Positions 1 to 5,934 of a DNA stretch of 5,951 bases are shown here, one piece after another; positions within the stretch are counted from its first letter, which is position 1, and each line of letters starts with the position of its first letter. The position numbers and the translations under genes are program-made. The stretch comes from Desulfobacterales bacterium C00003106 (GTDB taxonomy: Bacteria; Desulfobacterota; Desulfobacteria; Desulfobacterales; C00003106), in NCBI GenBank assembly GCA_001751015.1, contig MAXM01000280.1:1-5951 (forward strand). The letters run 5' to 3'. The notes beneath the pieces are model-generated. The model had not been told where the DNA came from. It saw only the letters and a list, made by a program, of their open reading frames with translations, and made no database searches.

Positions 1-75
1 CCTCTCTTTAGGGTATAAATCCCCCACTCAATATGGTAAATACATTGGGTAAATCTCAAAAAAGGAGGATTCCCC
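1..75 (+). promoter_or_regulatory. AT-rich leader with possible promoter elements
   Basis: This non-coding leader precedes the first ORF. A TATAAA hexamer at 14-19 resembles a sigma70 -10 box, but its -35 partner would lie before the window. The heptamer GGTAAAT occurs twice, at 35-41 and 48-54, and a related GGTATAAAT sits at 12-20; these could be regulator contacts or chance in AT-rich DNA. I see no CRP/CooA-like palindrome and no sigma54 box. The leader probably drives the small ORF at 76 and perhaps the genes after it. The promoter call is inference from motif likeness only. Confidence 0.25.
62..68 (+). promoter_or_regulatory. Strong Shine-Dalgarno for the small ORF at 76
   Basis: AAGGAGG lies 7 bases before the ATG at 76, close to ideal match and spacing. 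It is the best ribosome binding site in the window and the main reason to believe that the small AT-rich ORF is, or recently was, translated. Confidence 0.7.
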
Positions 76-219
76 ATGAAATTGTTACCCCTGTCTTTTA
101 CAAAAGATGCAGATCGAGCCGTGAAACGTATTTGCAAAGAAGCCTTTACAAAAGTACAGGACTCGGTTTTGACCAAGCTTCTTGGCGCGGAACAGGGATT
201 TCCCACTAATCCGCGATGA
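76..219 (+). CDS. Small unrecognised protein, 47 aa up to an in-frame TGA
   Basis: The product starts MKLLPLSFTKDADRAVKRI and runs 47 residues to TGA at 217-219. It is basic, rich in Lys and Arg, has one cysteine (Cys20) and no membrane segment or signal peptide. I do not recognise the family. The start is well supported by AAGGAGG at the right distance, with no better upstream start in frame. The same frame stays open for 50 codons after the TGA, so the real product could be 97-98 residues if the TGA is decoded, or this could be a gene broken by a point mutation. GC content is visibly lower than in the metabolic genes that follow, suggesting a different origin. A long antisense frame overlaps it but lacks a convincing ribosome site. 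Confidence 0.45.
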   Translation: MKLLPLSFTKDADRAVKRICKEAFTKVQDSVLTKLLGAEQGFPTNPR

Positions 220-222
220 GCC

Positions 223-247
223 AAAAAAGAGAGCTGTAATCTTTTTT
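223..247 (+). repeat. Inverted repeat just after the in-frame TGA
   Basis: AAAAAAGA at 223-230 is perfectly complementary to TCTTTTTT at 240-247, with a 9-base loop at 231-239 that begins with G. The stem is almost all A:T, so it is weak. It could be a fortuitous A/T tract, a poor terminator, or a SECIS-like hairpin. The loop starts only 11 bases after the TGA, closer than is usual for bacterial SECIS elements, which argues against selenocysteine decoding. Confidence 0.3.
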
Positions 248-258
248 TGAAAACGGAA

Positions 259-288
259 TTGATATTTAAAAAGATGATTCCTGACAAT
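259..288 (+). promoter_or_regulatory. Weak candidate promoter for the acetyl-CoA synthetase gene
   Basis: TTGATA at 259-264 matches five of six bases of the sigma70 -35 consensus. GACAAT at 283-288 matches four of six of the -10, with an 18-base spacer. It lies inside the post-TGA frame about 110 bases before the ATG at 397. In DNA this AT-rich such matches arise often by chance, so confidence is low. Confidence 0.2.
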
Positions 289-360
289 ACCGGTTATATG
301 CAAGTTTGTGAAGATCAAGCTTTCTACGTTAAAAAGAATGTTGAACAGTCTTATCCAAAA

Positions 361-381
361 GCTAACCGCTAATGGCTAACC
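361..381 (+). repeat. Three tandem heptamers before the acs ribosome site
   Basis: GCTAACC, GCTAATG and GCTAACC follow one another without gaps at 361-367, 368-374 and 375-381. They span the TAA of the small frame and end 4 bases before the GGGAGG ribosome site. They could come from slippage, or bind a regulator of the synthetase gene. No known operator is recognised. Confidence 0.4.
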
Positions 382-385
382 CCAC

Positions 386-391
386 GGGAGG
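386..391 (+). promoter_or_regulatory. Ribosome binding site of acetyl-CoA synthetase
   Basis: GGGAGG lies 5 bases upstream of ATG 397 and fixes that start. Using it keeps the full N-terminal segment before the conserved FW motif of the family. Confidence 0.6.
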
Positions 392-396
392 TCAAG

Positions 397-2373
397 ATGA
401 CAGTGAGCAGGTTGATTGAATCCTTTGCCAGGAAACAGGACAAGAAGTATCTTCCCCCAAAGGAGTTTCAAAAAAAAGCGGCAATCAAGAGCCTCAGGCA
501 GTACAAGGAGATATATAAGCGGTCCGTCAGTGATCCTGAAGAATTCTGGGCCGAGAGGGCCAGGGAACTTGACTGGTTCAAAGAATGGAAACATGTCTTT
601 GAGTACGACTTTGTTGAAGCAAGGGTCAAGTGGTTTGAAGGGGGCAAGATCAATGTGTGCTACAACTGTCTTGATCGTCACCTCGAGACCTGGCGAAAAA
701 ACAAGGCGGCCCTGATCTGGGTCGGTGAAAAACCCGGTGAAAACAAGGTATATACGTATCAAATGCTTCATTCAGAGGTATGCGCTTTTGCCAACGTACT
801 GCGTAAAAAAGGGATCAGGAAAGGAGACAGGGTAAGCATATATATGCCCATGATCCCCGAACTTCCTATAGCCATGCTTGCATGCGCCCGGATCGGCGCT
901 ATTCACAGCGTTGTTTTCGCGGGATTCAGCGCGGAATCGCTCATGAACAGGATCAAGGATTGCGGCGCTTCCATGTTGATCACCGCGGACGGAGGATTTC
1001 GCGGAGGGAAGATCATACCCCTTAAGGAAAAGGCTGATAGAGCGCTCGATGACTGCCCGGAAGTCGGAACATGCATCGTAGTCCGGCGCACTGGTGCGGA
1101 TATCAGTATGCAGAAGGACCGTGACTCATGGTGGCATGAAGAGATTTCAGCGCCGGATATTGAATCATCGTGCAGGCCTGTGGTCACGGATGCGACAGAT
1201 CCGCTCTTTATCCTCTATACGAGCGGTTCCACCGGAAAGCCAAAGGGAGTGCTTCATTCAACCGCAGGATATCTCCTTTATGTTCAGCAGACCTTTAACT
1301 GGGTTTTTGACGCAAGAGACGAAGACACCTTCTGGTGCACAGCAGACATAGGCTGGATCACCGGCCACAGCTACATTGTCTATGGGCCGCTTGCAGCAGG
1401 GGCCACCAGCCTTATGTTCGAAGGAGTCCCCACCTACCCTGATCCGGGAAGATACTGGGAGATTGTGCAAAAATACAAAGTCTCCATCTTCTACACCGCC
1501 CCGACTGTTATCCGGGTGTTGACTAAACATGGAAAGGAATGGCCCGAGCGCTACGATCTAAGCAGTCTGAGGCTTCTTGGAAGCGTGGGCGAGGTTATCA
1601 ACCCTGATGCATGGCGCTGGTATTACAAGCACATCGGAAAAGGGAGATGCCCGATTGTGGATACATGGTGGCAAACTGAAACGGGCGGTATTCTGATCGC
1701 GCCGATACCCGGCGCCATTGCGGGCAAACCCGCATCCGCAGGCGTTCCCTTCCCGGGCGTAGTTCCTCAAATTCTCAAGGACAACGGCAAGAAGGCCGGC
1801 CTTGACGAGGGGGGATATCTCGTCATGACCAGGCCGTGGCCCGGCATAATGTCTGGTGTCTACGGAGAACCGAAACGGTTCAAGTATACATATTTCAGCC
1901 AGTTTCCCGGCAAGTACTTTACCGGAGACGGCGCAAAAAAAGACAAGGACGGGTATTACTGGCTGATGGGCCGCGTGGATGACGTGATCAATGTATCGGG
2001 CCATCGTCTCGGCACAGCGGAGATTGAAAGCGCCTTTGTTGCGCACCCGAGCGTGGCCGAAGCAGCCGTCGTCGGATATCCCCATGACGTTAAGGGAGAA
2101 GGGATATATGCCTTTCTGATGCTCAAGGGGAAAGCGAAACCGTCAGAGGATCTGAAAAAAGAGCTTGTTGCTCACGTAAGAAAGGAGATCGGTCCGATCG
2201 CTACACCTGACAGGATTCAGTTCACGGACACGCTCCCAAAGACCAGAAGCGGCAAGATCATGCGCAGGATACTCCGTAAGATCGCGGCAGGTGATGTCTC
2301 GGATATGGGCGACCTGTCAACCCTCGCAGACCAGTCAGGAGTGGAAGCCATGATCAAGGAAAGGGAGCAATAA
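397..2373 (+). CDS. acsA: Acetyl-CoA synthetase, AMP-forming (acetate-CoA ligase)
   Basis: This cytoplasmic enzyme activates acetate with ATP to acetyl-AMP and then forms acetyl-CoA, AMP and PPi. Its 658 residues are normal for the family (Salmonella Acs has 652). The N-terminal ACAS region carries DPEEFW. The phosphate-binding motif YTSGSTGKPKG is at 274-284, DTWWQTETGG at 422-431, and YFTGDG at 507-512. The hinge GRVDD is at 525-529 and NVSGHRLG at 532-539. PKTRSGK at 614-620 holds the catalytic Lys620, the residue acetylated for control in homologues. The acyl-pocket residues aligned with Salmonella V310/T311/V386/W414 are Ile321, Thr322, Val397 and Trp425, the set reported for a Methanothermobacter acetate enzyme, so acetate is the likely substrate. 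Val400 replaces the usual Pro of the GEP motif. No acetyltransferase or deacetylase gene is nearby. Do not confuse it with CODH, which is also sometimes named acsA. Confidence 0.95.
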   Translation: MTVSRLIESFARKQDKKYLPPKEFQKKAAIKSLRQYKEIYKRSVSDPEEFWAERARELDWFKEWKHVFEYDFVEARVKWFEGGKINVCYNCLDRHLETWRKNKAALIWVGEKPGENKVYTYQMLHSEVCAFANVLRKKGIRKGDRVSIYMPMIPELPIAMLACARIGAIHSVVFAGFSAESLMNRIKDCGASMLITADGGFRGGKIIPLKEKADRALDDCPEVGTCIVVRRTGADISMQKDRDSWWHEEISAPDIESSCRPVVTDATDPLFILYTSGSTGKPKGVLHSTAGYLLYVQQTFNWVFDARDEDTFWCTADIGWITGHSYIVYGPLAAGATSLMFEGVPTYPDPGRYWEIVQKYKVSIFYTAPTVIRVLTKHGKEWPERYDLSSLRLLGSVGEVINPDAWRWYYKHIGKGRCPIVDTWWQTETGGILIAPIPGAIAGKPASAGVPFPGVVPQILKDNGKKAGLDEGGYLVMTRPWPGIMSGVYGEPKRFKYTYFSQFPGKYFTGDGAKKDKDGYYWLMGRVDDVINVSGHRLGTAEIESAFVAHPSVAEAAVVGYPHDVKGEGIYAFLMLKGKAKPSEDLKKELVAHVRKEIGPIATPDRIQFTDTLPKTRSGKIMRRILRKIAAGDVSDMGDLSTLADQSGVEAMIKEREQ

Positions 2374-2403
2374 TGGATGTCGGAATGAAGGGACTTGTTG
2401 ATT

Positions 2404-3189
2404 ATGAACAATGAAGACAGCCGGTCCGGCGCAGGCAGAAGGCTGATCAGGGACGATACGTTCACGTTTCATTGCCATCCGGGCGTAGAGTGTTTTTGCC
2501 GCTGCTGCAGGGATGTGGACATGTATCTCTATCCCTATGACATTATCCGGATGAAAAACCGGCTCGGAATCTCAACAGGTCAGTTCCTTGAACAATACAC
2601 CTATTATGGCTTCAGAGATAATCCCTATTTTCCGAGTCTTATGTTAAAGATGTCGGACACCAAAGAAAAACCGTGTCCTTTTCTCTCTCAACAAGGATGC
2701 ACGATATATGAAGACAGGCCGTCCTCGTGCCGGAGCTACCCGGTGGAAAGGGCTGTGGCAAGAGGTTCTGACGGAAACGAGCGCGAGGTCTGTTATTTTA
2801 TCACAAATCATCCCTACTGCCTCGGCCATAAAGAACCCCGCAGATGGACAATCAGGGAATGGACAAAAGATCAGAAGATTGAATCATATAATGAAATGAA
2901 TGACCTGTGGGTGGATGTGGACAGCATGTTTCGAACAAACCCGTGGGGGTCTGAAGGGGTCAACAGCCCCAATTTCAATATGGCCTTTACAGCCTGTTTT
3001 GACACAGACCGGTTTAAGACGTTTGTGCTTGACAGTTCGTTCCTGTCACGCTTTGATGTATCGAAAGAAAGGATTGAACAGATAAAGGAATCGGACGTGG
3101 AACTGATGAAGCTCGGTTTTGACTGGGTAAGGTTTTTTCTCCGTCGATGTGGACCTCTAAAGGAGTGTGTGAAGACTCAGGGGGATTAA
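2404..3189 (+). CDS. YkgJ-family cysteine-cluster protein (putative Zn/Fe-chelating)
   Basis: This 261-residue soluble protein carries the CxxCxxCC-type signature (Pfam CxxCxxCC, YkgJ family). An N-terminal cluster has Cys24, Cys30, Cys32, Cys34 and Cys35. The second block starts CPFLSQQGC at 91-99, continues IYEDRPSSCRSYP to about 113, and is followed by Cys130 and Cys139. Ten cysteines in the first 140 residues suggest a bound metal or Fe-S cluster; the family's biochemical role is unknown. The C-terminal half (about 145-261) is a longer, mostly Cys-poor extension. The start is uncertain: GGGA at 2390-2393 is 10 bases from ATG 2404, but TTG 2398 or TTG 2395 would add two or three residues. 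The gene begins 30 bases after acsA and ends 4 bases before cooS, so one transcript is likely. A role in metal supply or maturation for CODH is inferred from position only. Confidence 0.85.
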   Translation: MNNEDSRSGAGRRLIRDDTFTFHCHPGVECFCRCCRDVDMYLYPYDIIRMKNRLGISTGQFLEQYTYYGFRDNPYFPSLMLKMSDTKEKPCPFLSQQGCTIYEDRPSSCRSYPVERAVARGSDGNEREVCYFITNHPYCLGHKEPRRWTIREWTKDQKIESYNEMNDLWVDVDSMFRTNPWGSEGVNSPNFNMAFTACFDTDRFKTFVLDSSFLSRFDVSKERIEQIKESDVELMKLGFDWVRFFLRRCGPLKECVKTQGD

Positions 3190-3193
3190 GGAT

Positions 3194-5107
3194 ATGAAAA
3201 AAAAGCCAGAGGAATTGTCGGTAGACAAGGCTGCGCAGGAAATGCTGAAACTGGCCGAAAAAGAAGGATATGACACGGCCTGGGAGAGGCTTGATGCGCA
3301 AGGCGCCCAATGTAAATTCGGCAGGCTTGGGACATGTTGCCGTAATTGCACAATGGGGCCGTGCAGGGTCGGTCCTGTCGGAGAGGGTTCCAGAAAAGGG
3401 GTTTGCGGAGCAGATGCCGATACAGTGGTTGCCAGGAATCTCATTCGTATGATTGCCGCCGGCGCCGCCGGTCATTCTGATCATGCGAGACGGCCTGCAA
3501 AGCTGCTGAAGGAGGTGGCGGAGGGGAAGAACAAGGACTATCAGATCAGGGATGAGGAAAAACTAAAGGCAGTCGCAGCCCGTTTCGGAATAGTAATTGA
3601 GGGGGAATCGATAAGAGATATCGCCCTTTTGTTGAGCGAGATAGCCTTGAATGATTTTGGGAATCAGGATGATGCCCCAATCGCTTTTCTCAAGGCATAC
3701 GCACCCGGATCAAGGATATCAGTGTGGGAAAAGGCGGAAAAAGCACTGAGAGATCAGACCGGAAAAGAGATGGGGATACTTCCCAGGTCGATAGATCGGG
3801 AGGTCGTGGAGGTCATGCATCGTACCCATATAGGAGTGGACAACGACCCTCTCTCATTACTGGTTCAGGGGGTCAGGACCGCGCTTGGGGACGGATGGGG
3901 CGGTTCTCTGATTGCCACGGAATTGCAGGACATACTCTTTGGCACGCCTAAGCTCAGGCAGATCGAATCGAATCTCGGTGTATTAAAAGCAGATGAGATA
4001 AACATAGTTGTTCACGGCCATGAAGCAATACTTTCCGAAAAGATAGTGGAGGTCTCAAACCTTCCTGAAATGATGGATGCGGCAAAAAAGAGCGGGGCGG
4101 CCGGAATAAACGTGGTCGGAATGTGTTGCACCGGAAACGAGATCCTCATGCGCCATGGCATCCCGATTGCCGGTAATGCACTGCATCAGGAACTGGCGGT
4201 GATTTCCGGGGCCGTAGAGGCCATGGTTGTGGATGTGCAGTGTATTTTTCCGGCGCTATCCTCCCTGGCTTCCTGTTTTCATACCAAATTCATTTCCACA
4301 AGCGATCAGGCCGGATTTCCGGGGGCGACCCACATACAGTTTGAGGAGGGACGCGCTACCGAGATTGCAAAAGAGATTGTAACCATGGCCATCAGTAATT
4401 TTGCTAACAGGAACAAAGAAAGGGTATATATCCCTGACATCAGGGAGACTGCGATAGTGGGGTTTTCTGTTGAGCAGATCCTCGCTGCGTTGGGTGGCTC
4501 CCCCGAACCTTTGCTCGACGCAGTCAAGGCAGGCAAGATTCGCGGCATTGTCGGCATTGTCGGGTGTAATAATCCGAAGGTCAAGCAGGATTCCTTTCAT
4601 TTAGGGCTTGTCAAAGAACTTATCAAGAATGATGTCTTGATAATCGGCACGGGTTGCTGGGCAATCGCAGCCGCCAAGGCGGGTCTGATGAACCTGAAGG
4701 CCATAGATCTCTGTGGTCCGGGCTTGGCCGGGGTTTGTAAATCACTGAACATTCCACCCTGCCTGCACATGGGCTCCTGTGTCGATTGCAGCCGTATGCT
4801 CGTCCTGGCCGGCGCTTTGGCGGAGGCCCTTGGTGTAGACATCTCAGACCTTCCTCTTGTGGGATCAGCCCCTGAATGGATGAGTGAAAAGGCTGTTTCC
4901 ATCGGGACATATTTTATGGCCTCCGGCATGCCGGTCCACCTCTGGCCTGTGCCGCCGATTCTCGGTGGAAAGGAGGTTACATCTATCCTGACTGAAGGGA
5001 TAAAGGATCTTGTCGGTGGCTATTTCTTTGTGGAAGAAGACCCGGTTAAGACAGCGAGGCTGATGCTTGAGAGTATTGACGACAAGAGAAAGGCCCTTGG
5101 GATATGA
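3194..5107 (+). CDS. cooS: Anaerobic carbon monoxide dehydrogenase, catalytic subunit (Ni-Fe)
   Basis: It oxidises CO to CO2 reversibly in the cytoplasm as a homodimer. The 637-residue length matches CooS. Comparison with remembered Carboxydothermus CODH-II gives Cys40 and Cys48 for the D-cluster (CX7C type) and Cys49, Cys52, Cys57 and Cys71 for the B-cluster. C-cluster ligands are a His in VHGHE (274-276), Cys312 of MCCTGNE, Cys350, Cys458 in GCNNPK, Cys488 and Cys529 in HMGSC. The catalytic Lys566 and neighbouring Ile570 (K563/I567) are kept, so the enzyme should be active. Oddities: of the proton-channel histidines H93/H96/H99/H102 only His94 and His97 remain, the others being Arg100 and Lys103. 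Cys532 adds a thiol near Cys529, and a loop of about nine residues before HMGSC is missing. AGGGGGA at 3179-3185 is 8 bases from the ATG. No CooF, CooC or acetyl-CoA synthase is encoded beside it, so its electron partner is unknown. Confidence 0.95.
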   Translation: MKKKPEELSVDKAAQEMLKLAEKEGYDTAWERLDAQGAQCKFGRLGTCCRNCTMGPCRVGPVGEGSRKGVCGADADTVVARNLIRMIAAGAAGHSDHARRPAKLLKEVAEGKNKDYQIRDEEKLKAVAARFGIVIEGESIRDIALLLSEIALNDFGNQDDAPIAFLKAYAPGSRISVWEKAEKALRDQTGKEMGILPRSIDREVVEVMHRTHIGVDNDPLSLLVQGVRTALGDGWGGSLIATELQDILFGTPKLRQIESNLGVLKADEINIVVHGHEAILSEKIVEVSNLPEMMDAAKKSGAAGINVVGMCCTGNEILMRHGIPIAGNALHQELAVISGAVEAMVVDVQCIFPALSSLASCFHTKFISTSDQAGFPGATHIQFEEGRATEIAKEIVTMAISNFANRNKERVYIPDIRETAIVGFSVEQILAALGGSPEPLLDAVKAGKIRGIVGIVGCNNPKVKQDSFHLGLVKELIKNDVLIIGTGCWAIAAAKAGLMNLKAIDLCGPGLAGVCKSLNIPPCLHMGSCVDCSRMLVLAGALAEALGVDISDLPLVGSAPEWMSEKAVSIGTYFMASGMPVHLWPVPPILGGKEVTSILTEGIKDLVGGYFFVEEDPVKTARLMLESIDDKRKALGI

Positions 5108-5110
5108 AAG

Positions 5111-5135
5111 AGAAACCGAGTCGCACGAGGTTTTT
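5111..5135 (+). terminator. Weak terminator-like hairpin after cooS
   Basis: AAACC at 5113-5117 pairs with GGTTT at 5129-5133, extendable to seven pairs with one G-U, around an 11-base loop. The final T-run is mostly used in the stem and only five T long. It is therefore a poor intrinsic terminator at best, and some readthrough into the PIN gene would be expected. Confidence 0.25.
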
Positions 5136-5137
5136 GA

Positions 5138-5161
5138 ATGGAGGATACCGGCCTTAAATGA
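5138..5161 (+). other. Mini-ORF (MEDTGLK) whose stop overlaps the PIN gene start
   Basis: ATG 5138 opens seven codons and stops at TGA 5159-5161, sharing ATGA with the PIN gene start at 5158. It has no ribosome site of its own that I can see, and the only GGAGG in the gap (5140-5144) lies inside it. It could be a short coupling leader, a remnant of a lost gene, or chance. Confidence 0.2.
5140..5144 (+). promoter_or_regulatory. Distant ribosome binding site of the PIN gene
   Basis: GGAGG ends 13 bases before ATG 5158, longer than the usual 5-9. An in-frame TAA at 5155-5157 rules out any earlier start, so the ATG stands. The spacing suggests weak initiation of the toxin-like gene, compared with GGAGG 6 bases before its partner. 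Confidence 0.35.
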
Positions 5162-5637
5162 AACAGACTATCTACCTTGAGACTACAGTTCCGAGCTACT
5201 ATGTCTCTCGCTCATCGCGAGATGTAGTGGTTCTGGCTCATCAAGAGATTACCAGAGTATGGTGGGAGAGCCGTCTGCCACTATTCGACGTTTATGTATC
5301 ACCTGTAGTGTTGCAGGAGGCGGCTCAGGGGGATAGCGATCAAGCTCATAAACGTCTTGAAGTACTTTCAGCATTTGCCGTACTCGATGCGACCAATGAA
5401 GTGGAACAGCTCGCAGCTACATACATGGAACAGATTGGACTGCCCTCAAAAGCTATTAGAGATGCGGCCCACCTTGCGTTTGCATGTCACGCTGGAGTTG
5501 ACTATCTCGTTACATGGAATTGTGCGCACATCGCAAATGCGGAATTCCGAAGACGCCTTTGGGGCATCAATGCAAGGATTGAGGTTCAAACCCCGATAAT
5601 TTGTACTCCGGAGGAGTTAATGGGAACGGAGGTGTAA
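5158..5637 (+). CDS. PIN-domain protein, putative VapC-type toxin
   Basis: The 159-residue product resembles PIN-domain nucleases annotated as VapC-family toxins, which cut RNA using metal-binding acidic residues. YLETTVPSYY at 6-15 is the first strand, with Glu8 in place of the more common Asp. SPVVLQEAAQGD at 48-59 supplies Glu54, DAAHLAFA at 102-109 supplies Asp102, and DYLVTWN at 115-121 is the typical last strand with Asn121. The length is typical for a complete domain. The gene starts 50 bases after cooS, and an adjacent small gene follows after one base, as in toxin-antitoxin pairs. It has no evident link to the CODH genes and is likely an accessory insertion. The PIN assignment is solid; target RNA and toxicity are inferred from the family. 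Confidence 0.8.
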   Translation: MKQTIYLETTVPSYYVSRSSRDVVVLAHQEITRVWWESRLPLFDVYVSPVVLQEAAQGDSDQAHKRLEVLSAFAVLDATNEVEQLAATYMEQIGLPSKAIRDAAHLAFACHAGVDYLVTWNCAHIANAEFRRRLWGINARIEVQTPIICTPEELMGTEV

Positions 5638-5638
5638 T

Positions 5639-5851
5639 ATGTGGAAAGACCCTATCGTAACCGAGGTAAGGAAAAGAGGCGAACAACTGGCCGAGGAAGC
5701 AGGTGGAGACATACACAAGTTTTTCGATATGCTGCGGTCAGCTCAGAACAAATATGCCAGTCGTTTGACCAATGTGAAGACCGAGGCAAAACCAAGTCCC
5801 GTTCTAACAAGCCAAAAACTTTCTGCTGAGGATTTAAGCCTCACGGGATAA
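5639..5851 (+). CDS. Small partner of the PIN protein, putative antitoxin
   Basis: This 70-residue protein begins MWKDPIVTEVRKRGEQLAEE, an N-terminal pattern I associate with small ORFs beside PIN genes of this type. Residues 5-35 look mainly helical with mixed charge, including GGDIHKFFDML at 22-32. The Ser/Lys/Thr-rich tail (about 43-70) looks flexible, as in antitoxins that wrap a toxin. I see no clear ribbon-helix-helix, AbrB or helix-turn-helix domain. GGAGG at 5628-5632 is 6 bases from ATG 5639, a strong site overlapping the end of the toxin gene, so the two are co-translated. The toxin-first order is the reverse of classical vapBC. The antitoxin role is inferred from size, position and likeness. 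Confidence 0.65.
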   Translation: MWKDPIVTEVRKRGEQLAEEAGGDIHKFFDMLRSAQNKYASRLTNVKTEAKPSPVLTSQKLSAEDLSLTG

Positions 5852-5855
5852 CAGC

Positions 5856-5934
5856 GGAGCTGAGCTTGCGCTCCCTACCGCATTGGACACCAATGGATCT
5901 ATACCTCGAAAGGCCATAACTTGCGATTTTTCGC
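5856..5934 (+). repeat. Three small inverted repeats downstream of the antitoxin gene
   Basis: GGAGC at 5856-5860 pairs with GCTCC at 5870-5874. CATTGG at 5881-5886 pairs with CCAATG at 5890-5895 around ACA. GCGA at 5923-5926 pairs with TCGC at 5931-5934 around TTTT. None is followed by a T-run that would make a good terminator. The rest of 5852-5951 shows no gene I can support. They may be a weak transcript end, an operator, or the edge of a mobile segment, or be chance. Confidence 0.3.

Larger units (their letters stand above)
220..372 (+). other. In-frame continuation after the TGA (pseudogene tail or readthrough product)
   Basis: In the frame of the ORF at 76, 50 codons follow the TGA without a stop until TAA at 370-372. 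The encoded stretch starts AKKESCNLFLKTELIFKK and ends NVEQSYPKANR. It looks like ordinary soluble protein, with Cys six residues after the TGA codon and another Cys near the middle. An internal ATG at 274 lacks a good ribosome site, so independent translation is unlikely. The frame closes 24 bases before the acetyl-CoA synthetase start, a normal intra-operon distance. Possible readings are a nonsense-mutated gene (for example CGA or TGG to TGA), a selenocysteine codon, or chance. I favour a broken gene but cannot exclude the others. Confidence 0.35.

Noticed and set aside
217..247. A bacterial SECIS element proving selenocysteine at the in-frame TGA
   Set aside because: The loop G is only 11 bases after the TGA and the stem is A:T only, outside the usual geometry; kept only as a possibility.
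85..318. A 77-codon antisense frame opposite the small ORF
   Set aside because: No ribosome site or recognisable motif, and it lies opposite a better-supported start; most likely a shadow.
1558..2085. A 175-codon antisense frame within acsA
   Set aside because: It lies entirely opposite conserved coding sequence and has no family likeness; typical of antisense frames in GC-rich genes.
2373..2414. A 13-codon frame (MDVGMKGLVDYEQ) overlapping the acsA stop as TAATG
   Set aside because: Too short, no ribosome site of its own, and it overlaps the ykgJ-like start.
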